Program-made: the position numbers and the translations under genes | From: Paraburkholderia ultramafica | GTDB lineage: Bacteria; Pseudomonadota; Gammaproteobacteria; Burkholderiales; Burkholderiaceae | Assembly: GCF_902859915.1 (NCBI RefSeq) | Contig: NZ_CADIKK010000006.1 | Location: 1-64,000, forward strand | DNA: 64,000 nt | Direction of reading: 5' to 3' | The notes under the pieces: model-generated | Told to the model about the DNA's origin: nothing | The model's input: only the letters and a program-made list of their open reading frames with translations | Database searches by the model: none | Part shown: one piece after another, positions 9,482 through 20,438 of the stretch | Layout of the letters: each line of letters opens with the position of its first letter | Numbering within the stretch: position 1 is the first letter of the stretch

Positions 9482-9752
9482 AGTCGAGACCGCCGCCGAC
9501 ACGTTTCTGAAGTGGGACGGCGCCTCGCGCGCCGTCTGCCGGAAGTCCCCGAATCGCTCGCCAACATCTCTTAATTCTCCGCTGCGATCTCTTTCATTCC
9601 GCGCTGTTCCCTCGGACTTTTCACGTATCACCTTCACAAGTTGCACTAGCTCATTCATTTATAACGGTTTTCCGTTTTATGTCTGACGTGAAGTAGTCGC
9701 GCTAAGTCCTTGTTCTAACAAACAAAATTCGCCCGAAAAGCGGCCATCTCCC
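9482..9752. other. intergenic region upstream of the dcw promoter
   Basis: No gene is seen between coq7 and the mraZ promoter. The stretch becomes AT-richer toward the promoter. I see no clear terminator for coq7. Confidence 0.5.
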
Positions 9753-9781
9753 TTGACCCCTGTTTATCGTTCCTCTAAAGT
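9753..9781 (+). promoter_or_regulatory. dcw cluster (mraZ) promoter
   Basis: TTGACC (9753-9758) and TAAAGT (9776-9781) are 17 bases apart, matching a sigma-70 promoter. The -10 overlaps the first of four MraZ-type boxes, which suits repression by MraZ. Confidence 0.72.
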
Positions 9782-9816
9782 GGGAGACAGTGTGAGGAAG
9801 TGTATTTTTGTGTGAT
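9777..9816 (+). promoter_or_regulatory. four tandem MraZ-type operator boxes
   Basis: Four units of exactly 10 bases: AAAGTGGGAG, ACAGTGTGAG, GAAGTGTATT, TTTGTGTGAT. Each keeps GTG followed by G or T at the same place. Known MraZ operators are direct repeats with a GTG core and one helical turn of spacing upstream of mraZ, so this is a clear candidate for autoregulation of the dcw cluster. Confidence 0.8.
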
Positions 9817-9890
9817 CTCACGAGCAGTTTGGGGTAGATTTTCACGACTCGGGCAGCCGGCGCAAAAAGCGCCGCATGAGGGAGAGCGAA

Positions 9891-10319
9891 GTGTTCCAAG
9901 GGGCGTCGGCGCTGACGCTCGATGCGAAAGGGCGGATGTCGATTCCCTCTCGTTATCGGGATGCGCTGCAAACACAGGCAGAGGGCCGGGTGACGATCAC
10001 CAAGCACCCGGACGGCTGCCTGTTGCTGTTTCCGCGCCCGGAGTGGGAAGTCTTCCGCGAGAAGGTCGGCAATCTGCCGATGAACGCCACGTGGTGGCGC
10101 CGCATTTTTCTCGGTAATGCAATGGATGTCGATATGGACGGCGCGGGCCGCGTGCTTGTGTCGCCGGAACTGCGCATGGCTGGCGCGCTGGAAAAAGAAG
10201 TGACCTTGCTCGGCATGGGCCGTCACTTCGAGTTATGGGATGCACAAACCTACGCCGCGAAGGAACAGGCGGCGATCGCCGAGGGCATGCCCGAAGCGTT
10301 GAAGAATTTCACGTTCTGA
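9891..10319 (+). CDS. mraZ: transcriptional regulator MraZ
   Basis: 142-residue protein with two SpoVT-AbrB-like domains: [18 protein letters not shown] in the first half and [16 protein letters not shown] in the second. It forms a ring-shaped oligomer that binds repeats upstream of its own gene and represses dcw transcription. The GTG at 9891 ([10 protein letters not shown]) is chosen because it matches the usual MraZ N-terminus and GAGGGAGA lies 5-12 bases upstream. An in-frame ATG at 9876 would add five residues but overlaps the Shine-Dalgarno. It is the first gene of the cluster; rsmH follows after 15 bases. Confidence 0.95.
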   Translation: MFQGASALTLDAKGRMSIPSRYRDALQTQAEGRVTITKHPDGCLLLFPRPEWEVFREKVGNLPMNATWWRRIFLGNAMDVDMDGAGRVLVSPELRMAGALEKEVTLLGMGRHFELWDAQTYAAKEQAAIAEGMPEALKNFTF

Positions 10320-10334
10320 TCGCGGCTTACATAT

Positions 10335-11288
10335 ATGGCACCTGCGATGGGAAACGAATTGCAGCATCGCACGGTGCTGCTGGAAGAAGCGGTCGACGCG
10401 CTGGTCACCCGCGCGGACGGCGTGTATGTGGACGGCACCTTTGGCCGCGGTGGTCATAGCCGTCTGGTGCTGGAGAGGCTCGGCGAGTCGGGGCGTCTGA
10501 TCGCGTTCGACAAGGACCCGCTGGCCATTGCCACGGCGCAGCAGATCACGGATCCGCGCTTTGGCATCGTGCACGAGAGTTTTGCTTCACTGCGCACCGC
10601 GATTGCGGAGCGCGGGGTAGGGCGGGTGTCGGGCGTTTTACTGGATCTGGGCGTGTCGTCGCCGCAAGTCGACGATCCGGAACGGGGCTTCAGCTTCCGC
10701 GCCGACGGCCCGCTCGACATGCGGATGGACCCGACGCGCGGCGAGTCCGCTGCTGACTGGCTGGCTCGGGCCACGGTGCAGGAACTGACGGAGGTGATAC
10801 GAGATTATGGGGAAGAACGGTTTGCTTTTCAGATTGCAAAGGCGCTTGTTGCTCGCCGGGCAGAGTCCGACCGTCTTGGGCCTCTCGTCAGCACGGGCGA
10901 GCTTGCCCAAATCGTGGCTAACGTCGTCAAAACCCGTGAGAAGGGCAAGGATCCGGCAACCCGCACCTTTCAAGCTATACGGATTCACATCAATCAAGAG
11001 CTTGCGGAGCTGCAAGTCGTTTTAGAAGCAGCGTTGTCGCTGCTGGAGCAAGGGGGGCGGCTGGTGGTCATCAGCTTTCATTCGCTCGAGGACCGGATCG
11101 TCAAGCGATTCATGCAGGCGCACGCCAGTACGCCTGCGGTCGATCGCCGCCTGCCGATTCGCGCAGTCGATCTGCCGAGCCCTCCGCTCAAAATCATCGG
11201 CCGCGTGTTCGCAAGCGACGCTGAAGTCGCCGCGAACCCGCGCGCCCGTTCTGCCGTGATGCGTGTGGCGGAGCGGATCGCACCATGA
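10335..11288 (+). CDS. rsmH: 16S rRNA m4C1402 methyltransferase RsmH
   Basis: SAM-dependent enzyme that N4-methylates C1402 in 16S rRNA (former MraW). The 317 residues include the SAM loop [12 protein letters not shown] (31-42), the [10 protein letters not shown] segment, [15 protein letters not shown] and the C-terminal [14 protein letters not shown]. Another ATG at 10347 ([12 protein letters not shown]) fits family N-termini equally well, so the start may be four codons later. The stop overlaps the ftsL start (ATGA), which points to coupled translation. Confidence 0.95.
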   Translation: MAPAMGNELQHRTVLLEEAVDALVTRADGVYVDGTFGRGGHSRLVLERLGESGRLIAFDKDPLAIATAQQITDPRFGIVHESFASLRTAIAERGVGRVSGVLLDLGVSSPQVDDPERGFSFRADGPLDMRMDPTRGESAADWLARATVQELTEVIRDYGEERFAFQIAKALVARRAESDRLGPLVSTGELAQIVANVVKTREKGKDPATRTFQAIRIHINQELAELQVVLEAALSLLEQGGRLVVISFHSLEDRIVKRFMQAHASTPAVDRRLPIRAVDLPSPPLKIIGRVFASDAEVAANPRARSAVMRVAERIAP

Positions 11289-11641
11289 ATCGCCTCAACA
11301 TCTTCCTGCTGATTATCGTGATGGGTTGCGCCTTGTCGGTGGTCAACGCGACCAATCAGCAGCGTCAGATCTTCATCCAGTTGCAGCGCGCCCAATCGCA
11401 GGAGCGCCAGCTGCAGCAGGACTATTCGCAGCTTCAATATCAGCAGAGCGCGCTGTCGAAAACGTCGCGCATCGAGCAGCTCGCCACCGCCTCGCTGAAG
11501 ATGCAGTCGGTCACGACCGGCCGCACGCAATACCTGACGCTCGATCCGGGCGCGGCGAAGGCTGAGGACGCGCCGATTCCGACGTCCGGTCCGGCGCTGG
11601 CGTCGGCACCGGCGGCGACCCGTCGTGGAGGCGTGCGATGA
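11285..11641 (+). CDS. ftsL: cell division protein FtsL
   Basis: Small bitopic divisome protein, 118 residues. A short cytoplasmic tail is followed by a membrane segment [15 protein letters not shown] (about 6-20), then a Gln-rich heptad coiled coil that pairs with FtsB and activates FtsWI. The C-terminal 25 residues are Ala/Pro-rich. The start overlaps the rsmH stop and the stop overlaps the ftsI start, both as ATGA. Confidence 0.93.
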   Translation: MNRLNIFLLIIVMGCALSVVNATNQQRQIFIQLQRAQSQERQLQQDYSQLQYQQSALSKTSRIEQLATASLKMQSVTTGRTQYLTLDPGAAKAEDAPIPTSGPALASAPAATRRGGVR

Positions 11642-13494
11642 AAAAATCGTCGGCTCGCAAGAGCGTCGCTTTTTCGGCCAATCCGATCCTGTCGGTACGC
11701 TTGCCGATGTGGCGCTCGAAACTCGTCGTGTTCCTGCTGTTCATGGCGTTCGTCGCGCTGGCTGCGCGCGCGTTCTGGATTCAGGGTCCGGGCAACGCGT
11801 TCTATCTGAAGCAGGGTGAAATCCGCTATCAGCGCCGGCTCGAGTTGCCGGCCACGCGCGGCAAGATTCTCGACCGCAACGGTCTCGTGCTCGCCACGAG
11901 CCTGCCGGTGCGCGCGATCTGGGCGATTCCCGAATCGGTGCCGGACGACCTGGGCGCGGACAAGCTGAATTCGCTTGGGCAATTGCTCGGCATGACCAGC
12001 AAGGAACTGCGCGCCAAGCTGTCGGAAGACAAGACCTTCGTCTATGTGAAGCGCCAGGTGCCGGTCGACGTCGCCGCAAAAGTCACCGCGCTGGACATCC
12101 CCGGCATTTATGCGCGCGACGAGTACAAGCGTTTCTATCCGGAAGGCGAGATCACGGCTCACCTGATCGGCTTCACGAACGTGGAGGACGAAGGCCAGGA
12201 AGGCGTCGAACTCGGCGACCAGAAGCTGCTGGCCGGCATGTCGGGCAGCCGCCGCGTGATCAAGGACCGGCTGGGCCACATCATCGAGGACGTGGACGAG
12301 CAGGTCGTGCCGCACAACGGCCAGGACGTCGATCTGTCGATCGACAGCAAGATCCAGTACATCGCGTACACGAACCTGAAAGCGGCCGTCGAAAAATTCA
12401 GGGCGAAGGCCGGCGCGGCAATGGTGATCGACGTGCGGACCGGCGAAGTGCTGGCGCTCGTCAATTACCCGACGTACAACCCGAACGACCGCTCGCACCT
12501 GACCGGCGACCAGTTGCGCAATCGCATCCTGACCGACACCTTCGAGCCGGGCTCGATCATGAAGCCGTTCACGGTGTCGCTCGCGCTCGATCTGCACCGC
12601 GTCACGCCGACTACACTGGTAGATACGGGAGGGGGTCGCTTTGTGCTCGACGGCGCGCCGATTACCGACGACAGCGGCTTCGGCGTGCTGACGGTGGGCG
12701 GCGTGATCCAGAAGTCGAGCAACATCGGCGCGACGAAGATCGCGATGCAGCTCAGGCCCGAAGAGATGTGGAACATGTACACCAGCATCGGTCTCGGCCA
12801 GGCGCCGAAGGTCGGTTTCCCCGGCGCGGCGGCGGGCCGTCTGCGTCCGTGGAAGAGCTGGCGCCGCATCGAGCAGGCGACCATGTCATACGGTTACGGC
12901 CTGTCGGTGTCGCTGTTCCAGTTGGGCCGCGCGTACACCGCGATCGCGCATGACGGCGAGATCATGCCGGTGTCGATTTTCCGCTCGCCTGGCGATCAGC
13001 CGGCTACCGGCCCGCAGATTTTCTCGCCGACCACCGCGCGCGAAGTGCGCACGATGCTCGAAACCGTCACGGCGCCGGGCGGCACGTCGCCGGATGCGGC
13101 CGTGCCGGGCTATCGCGTCGGCGGCAAGAGCGGCACTGCGTACAAGCACGGCCCGCACGGTTACGACCATTCCAAATATCGCGCGTCGTTCGTCGGCATG
13201 GCGCCGATGCCGAATCCGCGCATCGTCGTGGCCGTGTCGGTCGACGAACCGACCGCGGGCAGCCACTTCGGCGGCCAGGTGTCGGGCCCGGTGTTTTCGG
13301 GCATCGTCGGCGATACGCTGCGCTCGCTGAATGTGCCGCCGGATATGCCGGTCAAGCAGATGGTCGTGTCGGACGACTCGGCGCCGCCCGCGCCCAGCAC
13401 GCCGGCGGCGGCCAGGAAACTTTCCACCAGCGCCGGCGCGAAGAAGATGACGATTTCCGCCAGCGCGAAAAGCCACCCCGGAGTTGTGCGATGA
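11638..13494 (+). CDS. ftsI: septal peptidoglycan transpeptidase FtsI (PBP3)
   Basis: Class B penicillin-binding protein that cross-links septal peptidoglycan together with FtsW. 618 residues: cytoplasmic tail, one membrane anchor (about 29-46), dimerisation domain, then the transpeptidase domain. Catalytic motifs are S306-I-M-K309, S360-S-N362 and K497-S-G-T500. The C-terminal tail is Ala/Pro/Ser/Lys-rich. Both ends overlap neighbours (ftsL and murE), the usual dcw arrangement. Confidence 0.96.
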   Translation: MKKSSARKSVAFSANPILSVRLPMWRSKLVVFLLFMAFVALAARAFWIQGPGNAFYLKQGEIRYQRRLELPATRGKILDRNGLVLATSLPVRAIWAIPESVPDDLGADKLNSLGQLLGMTSKELRAKLSEDKTFVYVKRQVPVDVAAKVTALDIPGIYARDEYKRFYPEGEITAHLIGFTNVEDEGQEGVELGDQKLLAGMSGSRRVIKDRLGHIIEDVDEQVVPHNGQDVDLSIDSKIQYIAYTNLKAAVEKFRAKAGAAMVIDVRTGEVLALVNYPTYNPNDRSHLTGDQLRNRILTDTFEPGSIMKPFTVSLALDLHRVTPTTLVDTGGGRFVLDGAPITDDSGFGVLTVGGVIQKSSNIGATKIAMQLRPEEMWNMYTSIGLGQAPKVGFPGAAAGRLRPWKSWRRIEQATMSYGYGLSVSLFQLGRAYTAIAHDGEIMPVSIFRSPGDQPATGPQIFSPTTAREVRTMLETVTAPGGTSPDAAVPGYRVGGKSGTAYKHGPHGYDHSKYRASFVGMAPMPNPRIVVAVSVDEPTAGSHFGGQVSGPVFSGIVGDTLRSLNVPPDMPVKQMVVSDDSAPPAPSTPAAARKLSTSAGAKKMTISASAKSHPGVVR

Positions 13495-15038
13495 GCGCGC
13501 TGCGTAACAGGCATCCAGCGCACCGGCAGATCGCCGACGCCCTCAGCTGGCTGCACGCCCGCGTGCAGCCAGGCGCGCATCTGCACGCCGACACGCGCTC
13601 GCTCGCGGCCGGCGACGCGTTCTTCGCGTACGCGGTGGACGGCGCGGACAACCGCCCGTTCATCGACGGCGCGATCGAACGTGGCGCGGCCGCGGTGCTG
13701 GTTCAGCCCGAAGGTTTCAGCGGCGCGCTCGATCCGTCCATCACGCTCGCCGTACCGGCGTTGAACGAACTCGCCGGTTCGATCGCGAGCGGCTGGTATC
13801 GCGATCCGAGCGACGCGATGCTGACAGTCGGCATCACCGGCACGAACGGCAAGACCTCGTGCAGCCAGTGGATCGCTGTGGCGCTGACCTCGCTCGGCAC
13901 GCGTTGCGCGATCGTCGGCACGCTCGGCACCGGTCTGCCGGGTCAACTCGTGCATACCGGCTTCACGACGCCCGACGCTCCGCAACTGCAACGCAGCCTC
14001 GCGCAGTTGCACGACACGGGTGCGCAGGCGGTGGCGATGGAAGTGTCGTCGCATGCGCTGCATCAGGGGCGCGTGAACGGCACTGCGTTCGACATCGCCG
14101 TGTTCACGAACCTCACGCAAGACCACCTCGACTATCACGGCACGTTCGAAGCCTATGAGGTGGCCAAGGCGCGTCTGTTCGAGTGGCCGGACCTGCGCGC
14201 GGCCGTGATCAATCGCGACGATGCCGTCGGCCGGCGCATCCTCGCCAGCACGCGCGGCCATGCGCGCACTATCGCATACGGTCTCGACGCAACGTTGCTG
14301 GACGCGCCGCAAGCGGACGCCTGGCTGCTCGCGTCGAACGTGCGCGCGACGGCCACCGGCACCGCGTTCCATCTGAGCACCTCGGATTGGGGCGATGCCG
14401 AAGTCGAAGTGCAAACGCTCGGCGCGTTCAACGTCAGCAATCTGCTCGGCGTGCTCGGCGCATTGCTCGCAGCCAACGTGCCGTTCGACGCCGCGCTCGC
14501 CGAACTCGCGAAGCTCGAGCCGGTGAACGGCCGCATGCAGCGCCTGGGCGGCCGCCTGCAAAACGACGAGCCGCTCGTTGTAATCGATTACGCGCACACG
14601 CCGGATGCGCTCGAAAAGACGCTCGAAGCGCTGCGCCCGATGGCGGCTGCGCGCGGCGGCGAACTGATCTGCATGTTCGGCTGCGGCGGCGACCGCGACG
14701 CCACCAAGCGTCCGCTGATGGGCGCGATCGCCGAGAAGCTCGCCGACGGCGTCGTCGTGACCAGCGACAACCCGCGCAGCGAAGACCCGCAATCGATCAT
14801 CGAGCAGATCGCCGCGGGCATGCAGGACGCGGCGAAGGCGCGCCGCATCGAGGACCGCGCGAGCGCGATCCTGCAAGCGATTCGCAGCGCCGCGCGCGAA
14901 GACGTCATCGTGCTGGCCGGTAAGGGGCACGAAGCAACCCAAGAAATCATGGGCAAGAAACGCGCTTTCTCCGACCAGGACCACGCCCGTCTCGCGCTCG
15001 CCGCCCGGGCGACGCACGCACGCGGAGGTGGCGAATGA
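13491..15038 (+). CDS. murE: UDP-MurNAc-tripeptide synthetase MurE (meso-DAP adding)
   Basis: Cytoplasmic Mur ligase adding the third stem-peptide residue. 515 residues with the ATP loop [10 protein letters not shown] from residue 114, the central ligase domain and the C-terminal domain with D426-N-P-R429, the motif that marks meso-diaminopimelate specificity as against lysine. It ends with VIVLAGKGHEATQEI. Its start overlaps ftsI and its stop overlaps murF. Confidence 0.96.
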   Translation: MSALRNRHPAHRQIADALSWLHARVQPGAHLHADTRSLAAGDAFFAYAVDGADNRPFIDGAIERGAAAVLVQPEGFSGALDPSITLAVPALNELAGSIASGWYRDPSDAMLTVGITGTNGKTSCSQWIAVALTSLGTRCAIVGTLGTGLPGQLVHTGFTTPDAPQLQRSLAQLHDTGAQAVAMEVSSHALHQGRVNGTAFDIAVFTNLTQDHLDYHGTFEAYEVAKARLFEWPDLRAAVINRDDAVGRRILASTRGHARTIAYGLDATLLDAPQADAWLLASNVRATATGTAFHLSTSDWGDAEVEVQTLGAFNVSNLLGVLGALLAANVPFDAALAELAKLEPVNGRMQRLGGRLQNDEPLVVIDYAHTPDALEKTLEALRPMAAARGGELICMFGCGGDRDATKRPLMGAIAEKLADGVVVTSDNPRSEDPQSIIEQIAAGMQDAAKARRIEDRASAILQAIRSAAREDVIVLAGKGHEATQEIMGKKRAFSDQDHARLALAARATHARGGGE

Positions 15039-16453
15039 GCATGTTCACGCTGCGTGACGCCGCCGCGCTGATCCCCGGCGCGACCGTGCTCGGCGACGAC
15101 AGCGTCGCGTTCGAACGCGTGTCGACCGATAGCCGCAGCGCCGGGCCCGGCGATCTGTTCGTCGCGATCAAGGGCGAGCGTTTCGACGCGCACGACTTCC
15201 TGCCGGAAGTCGCCGCGCGCAATGTCACGGCCGCGCTCGTCACGCGCACGCCGGATCGCTGGAACGTGCCCGCGATCCGCGTGGCCGATACGCGAATTGC
15301 GCTGGGCGCGCTCGCACGCGGCTGGCGCCGCCGGTTCAGCATGCCGCTCGTCGCGGTGACGGGCAGCAACGGCAAGACCACGGTCAAGGAAATGATCGCG
15401 TCAATCTTCGCCGCCGCAGTCGGTGCGCACGCGCGTCTCGCGACCGCGGGCAACTTCAACAACGACATCGGCTTGCCGCTCACGCTGTTCCGTCTGCACG
15501 CCGCGCATCAACTGGCGGTGGTCGAGCTCGGCATGAACCATCCGGGCGAAACCTCGTTGCTGGCGAAAATCGCCGAGCCGACGGTGGCCGTGGTGAACAA
15601 CGCGCAGCGTGAGCATCAGGAATTCATGGCGACTGTCGAAGCGGTCGCGCTCGAACACGCGAGCGTGATTCATGCGCTGTCTCCCGAAGGCGTCGCCGTG
15701 TTCCCCGCCGACGACGCGTACGCGAGCATCTGGCGCGTGGCGGCAACGGGCAACCGCATCGTCGATTTCGCCCTGAACAACGATGGCCGCACCAAGGAAG
15801 CCGCGGTAACCGGCACGTTCATCGGCAATCAGCTCGGCATCGACACGCCTGAAGGCCATCTCGACGTCACGCTGCAAGTGCTCGGCAATCACAACGCGCA
15901 CAACGCGCTGGCCGCGACGTCGGCCGCTTTGGCAGCCGGCGTTTCGCTCGACGCGATCAAGCGCGGCCTCGAATCGTTCGGTGCGGTGAAAGGCCGCTTG
16001 CAGGTAAAGCATGCCGTACGCGGCACGCTCGCCGGTGCCACCGTGATCGACGACACCTACAACGCCAATCCCGACTCGATGCGCGCCGCGATCGACGTGC
16101 TCGCATCGTGCGCATCGCTGCGCGTGCTGGTGATGGGCGACATGGGCGAAGTCGGCGACAACGGTCCGGCGTTTCACCGCGAAATCGGTGCGTACGCGAA
16201 AGAGCGCGGCATCGACGCGCTGTACGCGATGGGCGACGCATCCCGCGACGCCTGCACCGCGTACGGGGCCGGCGCGCATCACGTGGCCGATCTCGGCACG
16301 TTGATCGCGCAATTGCAGCAGGCCGGTTTCGGCGCTGCCGCAACGCTTCTCGTGAAAGGCTCACGCTTCATGCAAATGGAGCGCGTGGTGGACGCCTTAA
16401 CGAGTCCACAACCCAACGCAGCGGGCACGACGCCCGCCGCACATTTGAAATAG
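15035..16453 (+). CDS. murF: UDP-MurNAc-tripeptide:D-Ala-D-Ala ligase MurF
   Basis: Adds D-Ala-D-Ala to the UDP-MurNAc tripeptide, completing the pentapeptide precursor. 472 residues with the ATP loop T109-GSNGKTT, ELGMNHPGE in the central domain, and IDDTYNANPDSM plus VMGDMGEVG in the C-terminal half, all typical of MurF. It begins inside the last codon of murE and mraY follows after 12 bases. Confidence 0.96.
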   Translation: MSMFTLRDAAALIPGATVLGDDSVAFERVSTDSRSAGPGDLFVAIKGERFDAHDFLPEVAARNVTAALVTRTPDRWNVPAIRVADTRIALGALARGWRRRFSMPLVAVTGSNGKTTVKEMIASIFAAAVGAHARLATAGNFNNDIGLPLTLFRLHAAHQLAVVELGMNHPGETSLLAKIAEPTVAVVNNAQREHQEFMATVEAVALEHASVIHALSPEGVAVFPADDAYASIWRVAATGNRIVDFALNNDGRTKEAAVTGTFIGNQLGIDTPEGHLDVTLQVLGNHNAHNALAATSAALAAGVSLDAIKRGLESFGAVKGRLQVKHAVRGTLAGATVIDDTYNANPDSMRAAIDVLASCASLRVLVMGDMGEVGDNGPAFHREIGAYAKERGIDALYAMGDASRDACTAYGAGAHHVADLGTLIAQLQQAGFGAAATLLVKGSRFMQMERVVDALTSPQPNAAGTTPAAHLK

Positions 16454-16465
16454 AAGGACCGAAGC

Positions 16466-17635
16466 ATGCTACTGGCGCTGGCGCAATGGCTGCAGAATGA
16501 CGCAAGCTTCTTGCGCGTGTTCAGTTATCTGACTTTCCGTGCGGTGATGGCGACCATCACCGCGCTGCTGATCGGGCTCGTCTGCGGCCCGGCGGTGATT
16601 CGCAAGCTGACCGCGATGAAGGTCGGCCAGGCCGTCCGCAAAGACGGTCCGCAAACTCACCTCGTCAAATCCGGCACGCCGACCATGGGCGGTGTGCTGA
16701 TTCTGCTCGGCATCGCCGTGGCGACGCTATTGTGGGCCGACCTCACCAACCGCTTCATCTGGATCGTGATGCTCGTCACGTTCGGTTTCGGCGTGATCGG
16801 CTGGGTCGACGATTACCGCAAGGTGGTCTACAAGGATCCGCGCGGCATGTCGTCACGCGAAAAGTATTTCTGGCAATCGGTGATCGGCCTGTTCGCAGCG
16901 GTGTATCTGGCGTTCAGCGTGTCGGAAGCGAGCAACGTGCGCGTGTTCGACCTGTTCATGGCGTGGGTGCGCAGCGGCTTGTCGATGGGCTTGCCGGCGC
17001 GCGCCGACCTGATGCTGCCGTTCGTCAAGTCGATCAGCTATCCGCTCGGCGTGTGGGGCTTCATCGTGCTGACGTATCTGGTGATCGTCGGCGCGAGCAA
17101 CGCGGTCAATCTCACCGACGGCCTCGACGGTCTCGTGATCATGCCGGTCGTGCTGGTCGGCGGGTCGCTCGGCGTGTTCGCATACGTGATGGGCAGCTCG
17201 GTCTACTCGAAGTACCTGCTGTTTCCGCATATCGCCGGCGCGGGCGAATTGCTGATCTTCTGTTCGGCGATGGGCGGCGCGGGGCTCGCGTTCCTCTGGT
17301 TCAACACGCACCCGGCGCAGATGTTCATGGGCGACGTCGGCGCGCTCGCGCTCGGCGGCGCGCTCGGCACGGTCGCGGTGATCGTGCGTCAGGAAATCGT
17401 GCTCTTCATCATGGGCGGCATTTTCGTCGCGGAGACCCTCTCCGTGATGTTGCAGGTCACGTGGTTCAAATTCACCAAGCGCCGTTTCGGCGAAGGGCGG
17501 CGTCTCTTCAAGATGGCGCCGCTGCATCACCATTTCGAATTGTCGGGTTGGAAGGAAACGCAGGTGGTCGTGCGCTTCTGGATCATCACGTTGATGTTGT
17601 GTCTGTTCGGTTTGTCCACGCTCAAATTGCGTTAA
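16466..17635 (+). CDS. mraY: phospho-MurNAc-pentapeptide translocase MraY
   Basis: Polytopic inner-membrane enzyme that transfers phospho-MurNAc-pentapeptide to undecaprenyl phosphate, giving lipid I. 389 residues with about ten membrane helices. The Mg site pair D115-D116 (VDDYRK), NLTDGLDGL near 215-223, and the histidine loop [13 protein letters not shown] near the C-terminus are visible. The start ATG has an AAGGACC Shine-Dalgarno. Confidence 0.96.
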   Translation: MLLALAQWLQNDASFLRVFSYLTFRAVMATITALLIGLVCGPAVIRKLTAMKVGQAVRKDGPQTHLVKSGTPTMGGVLILLGIAVATLLWADLTNRFIWIVMLVTFGFGVIGWVDDYRKVVYKDPRGMSSREKYFWQSVIGLFAAVYLAFSVSEASNVRVFDLFMAWVRSGLSMGLPARADLMLPFVKSISYPLGVWGFIVLTYLVIVGASNAVNLTDGLDGLVIMPVVLVGGSLGVFAYVMGSSVYSKYLLFPHIAGAGELLIFCSAMGGAGLAFLWFNTHPAQMFMGDVGALALGGALGTVAVIVRQEIVLFIMGGIFVAETLSVMLQVTWFKFTKRRFGEGRRLFKMAPLHHHFELSGWKETQVVVRFWIITLMLCLFGLSTLKLR

Positions 17636-17658
17636 GCAGGTATTAGAGGAAGCAGGCG

Positions 17659-19173
17659 ATGTTCGGCGAGAAGTTTCGGGATCGGCAAAAGCCGATGGTG
17701 CTCGTGCTGGGACTGGGTGAATCCGGTCTCGCGATGGCGCGCTGGTGCGCGCGGCACGGCTGTCGGCTGCGTGTGGCCGACACGCGCGAAGTGCCGCCGA
17801 ATCTGTCCGCGCTGGAAGCGCACGGCGTCGGCGCCGATTTCGTCGGCGGCCCGTTCTCGCCGGTGTTGCTCGAAGGAGTCGAGCTGGTCGCGATCAGCCC
17901 GGGTTTGTCGCCGCTTGCCGCCGACCTGCTGCCGCTGATTTCGGCGGCGCGCGAGCGAGGCGTCCCCGTGTGGGGCGAACTCGAGTTCTTTTCGCAGGCG
18001 CTGAAGACGCTCGGCGAAAGCGGCTACGCGCCGAAGGTGATCGCCATCACCGGCACCAACGGCAAGACCACGACGACGAGCCTGACCGGCCTGCTGTGCG
18101 AACGCGCCGGCAAGAAGGTCGCGGTGGCGGGCAATATCAGCCCGGCTTTGCTCGACAAGCTCAGCGAAGCGATCGACCACACCGCGCTGCCCGACGTGTG
18201 GGTGCTCGAACTGTCGAGCTTCCAGCTCGAAACCGCGCACTCGTTTTCGCCGGACGCGGCGGTCGTGCTGAACATCACGCAGGATCACCTCGACTGGCAC
18301 GGCGGTCTCGATGCGTACGCGGCTGCGAAGGGTCGCATCTTCGGTACACAGACCGTGCGCGTGCTGAACCGCGACGACTCACGGGTGATGTCGCTCGCGC
18401 CGTTGGGGGAGAGCGACGCGGACATGATCACGTTCGGCGTAACCGAGCCGAAGAACGACGGCGACTATGGTTTGCTGCGTGATAACGGCATGGTCTGGCT
18501 GGTCCAGGCGTACGATTGCGACGCTAGCGACGAACCGGTGCCGAAGCGCCGTCGCAAGAACGAAGTGGCGACACCGCCGAACATCGCGCTCAAGCGCCTG
18601 ATGCCGGCGGACGCATTGCGCATTCGCGGTCTGCACAACGCTGCGAACGCCCTGGCCGCGTACGCGCTGGCGCGCGCGATCGGTCTGCCGGGTGCGCCGC
18701 TGCTGCACGGTCTGCGTGAATACCATGGCGAGCCGCATCGCGTGGAGCTGATCGCGTCGATCGACGGCATCGACTATGTGGACGACAGCAAGGGCACCAA
18801 TGTCGGCGCGACGGTTGCCGCGCTCGACGGCCTCGCGCAGCGCGCGGTGCTGATCGCCGGCGGCGACGGCAAGGGCCAGGATTTCGAACCGCTGGCCGCG
18901 CCGGTGACGCGCTGGTGTCGCGCCGTGATGCTGATCGGCCGTGACGCGCCGCTGATTCGCGCGGCGCTGGAACACAGCGGCATCGCGCTGACGGATCACA
19001 CCACGCTCGAAGAAGCGACGTGCGCGGCCACCGCGCTGGCTCAACCGGGCGACGCCGTGTTGTTGTCGCCGGCTTGCGCGAGCTTCGACATGTTCAAGGG
19101 TTACGCACACCGTGCCGCCGTGTTTCGCAGCACGGTGGAAGACATCGCTGCCGAACGGGGGACGATGATATGA
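17659..19173 (+). CDS. murD: UDP-MurNAc-L-Ala:D-Glu ligase MurD
   Basis: Adds D-glutamate to UDP-MurNAc-L-Ala. 504 residues, longer than the roughly 440 of E. coli MurD. The ATP loop [12 protein letters not shown] starts near residue 130, and ELSSFQLE and [11 protein letters not shown] follow. The extra length includes a charged stretch between [10 protein letters not shown] and [15 protein letters not shown], containing PKRRRKNE, which seems common in this lineage. Its stop overlaps the ftsW start. Confidence 0.95.
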   Translation: MFGEKFRDRQKPMVLVLGLGESGLAMARWCARHGCRLRVADTREVPPNLSALEAHGVGADFVGGPFSPVLLEGVELVAISPGLSPLAADLLPLISAARERGVPVWGELEFFSQALKTLGESGYAPKVIAITGTNGKTTTTSLTGLLCERAGKKVAVAGNISPALLDKLSEAIDHTALPDVWVLELSSFQLETAHSFSPDAAVVLNITQDHLDWHGGLDAYAAAKGRIFGTQTVRVLNRDDSRVMSLAPLGESDADMITFGVTEPKNDGDYGLLRDNGMVWLVQAYDCDASDEPVPKRRRKNEVATPPNIALKRLMPADALRIRGLHNAANALAAYALARAIGLPGAPLLHGLREYHGEPHRVELIASIDGIDYVDDSKGTNVGATVAALDGLAQRAVLIAGGDGKGQDFEPLAAPVTRWCRAVMLIGRDAPLIRAALEHSGIALTDHTTLEEATCAATALAQPGDAVLLSPACASFDMFKGYAHRAAVFRSTVEDIAAERGTMI

Positions 19174-20438
19174 GCTGGTCGGAACGTTTCGGTTCGCGCC
19201 AGGCGGCAGCCGGCGATGCGGGCGGCGCGGCGCGCGTCGCCGGCCGTACGGGCGGCAGCGGGCTCGCGAGCGCCGTCAACGGCGTGCGTCCGTTGCGCTC
19301 GCGGATGCTCGACTACGATCACTCGCTATTGTGGGTCGTCGTCGCGCTGCTGGGGCTCGGCGTCGTGATGGTGTACTCGGCGTCGATCGCGATGCCCGAT
19401 TCGCCGAAGTACGCGTCGTATCGCGACTACGCGTTCCTCGTGCGCCAGATCATTTTCGTGACGATGGGCGCGGTGGTCGGCGTCGTGTCGTTTCGCATTC
19501 CGATCTCGACGTGGGACAAGTACGCGCCGAAACTCTTCCTGATTTCGCTCGTCGCGCTGGTGATCGTGCTGATCCCGCACGTCGGCAAGGGCGTGAACGG
19601 CGCGCGCCGCTGGATTCCGCTCGGCATCACGAACATGCAGCCGTCGGAAATCATGAAGCTCGCGGTGACGATCTACGCGGCGAACTACACCGTGCGCAAG
19701 CAGGAATACATGCACAGCTTCGCCAAAGGCTTTTTGCCGATGGCGGTCGCGGTCGGCCTCGTCGGCGCACTGCTGCTGCTCGAACCGGACATGGGCGCGT
19801 TCATGGTGATCGCGGCGATCGCGATGGGCTTGCTGTTTCTCGGCGGCGTGAACGGCAAGCTGTTCGGTGGCCTGGTCGCCACCGCGGTCGGCACGTTCAG
19901 CTTGCTGGTGTGGGCGTCGCCGTGGCGTCGCGAGCGGATTTTCGCGTACCTCGATCCGTGGGACGACCGCTATGCGCAGGGCAAGGCTTATCAATTGACG
20001 CATTCGCTGATCGCATTTGGCCGCGGCGAGTGGTTCGGCGTGGGCCTCGGCGGGAGCGTCGAGAAGCTCAACTATCTGCCGGAAGCGCATACCGACTTCA
20101 TCCTCGCGGTGATCGGCGAGGAACTGGGTTTCGTCGGCGTGCTGGTCGTGATCCTGATGTTCTACTGGATCGTGCGCCGCTCGTTCGAAATCGGCCGTCA
20201 GGCGCTCGCACTCGACCGCACGTTCGCGGGTCTGGTCGCGAAGGGCGTCGGCATCTGGTTCGGCGCGCAGACCTTCATCAACATGGGCGTGAACCTCGGC
20301 CTGCTGCCGACTAAAGGTCTTACGCTGCCGCTCGTCAGCTACGGCGGCTCGGGCATCTTGCTGAACTGCGTTGCAGTCGCTGTGTTGATGCGGGTGGATT
20401 ACGAGAATCGGGTGCTGATGCGCGGGGGCAAAGTATGA
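19170..20438 (+). CDS. ftsW: septal peptidoglycan polymerase FtsW
   Basis: SEDS-family glycosyltransferase that polymerises lipid II at the septum with FtsI. 422 residues and about ten membrane helices, with a cytoplasmic N-terminal extension of about 45 residues rich in Gly and Arg before [20 protein letters not shown]. Signature parts seen are [21 protein letters not shown], the [16 protein letters not shown] loop with the key Asp/Glu, and [11 protein letters not shown]. The start is the ATG that overlaps the murD stop; the reading frame is open upstream but that part is inside murD. Confidence 0.95.
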   Translation: MSWSERFGSRQAAAGDAGGAARVAGRTGGSGLASAVNGVRPLRSRMLDYDHSLLWVVVALLGLGVVMVYSASIAMPDSPKYASYRDYAFLVRQIIFVTMGAVVGVVSFRIPISTWDKYAPKLFLISLVALVIVLIPHVGKGVNGARRWIPLGITNMQPSEIMKLAVTIYAANYTVRKQEYMHSFAKGFLPMAVAVGLVGALLLLEPDMGAFMVIAAIAMGLLFLGGVNGKLFGGLVATAVGTFSLLVWASPWRRERIFAYLDPWDDRYAQGKAYQLTHSLIAFGRGEWFGVGLGGSVEKLNYLPEAHTDFILAVIGEELGFVGVLVVILMFYWIVRRSFEIGRQALALDRTFAGLVAKGVGIWFGAQTFINMGVNLGLLPTKGLTLPLVSYGGSGILLNCVAVAVLMRVDYENRVLMRGGKV

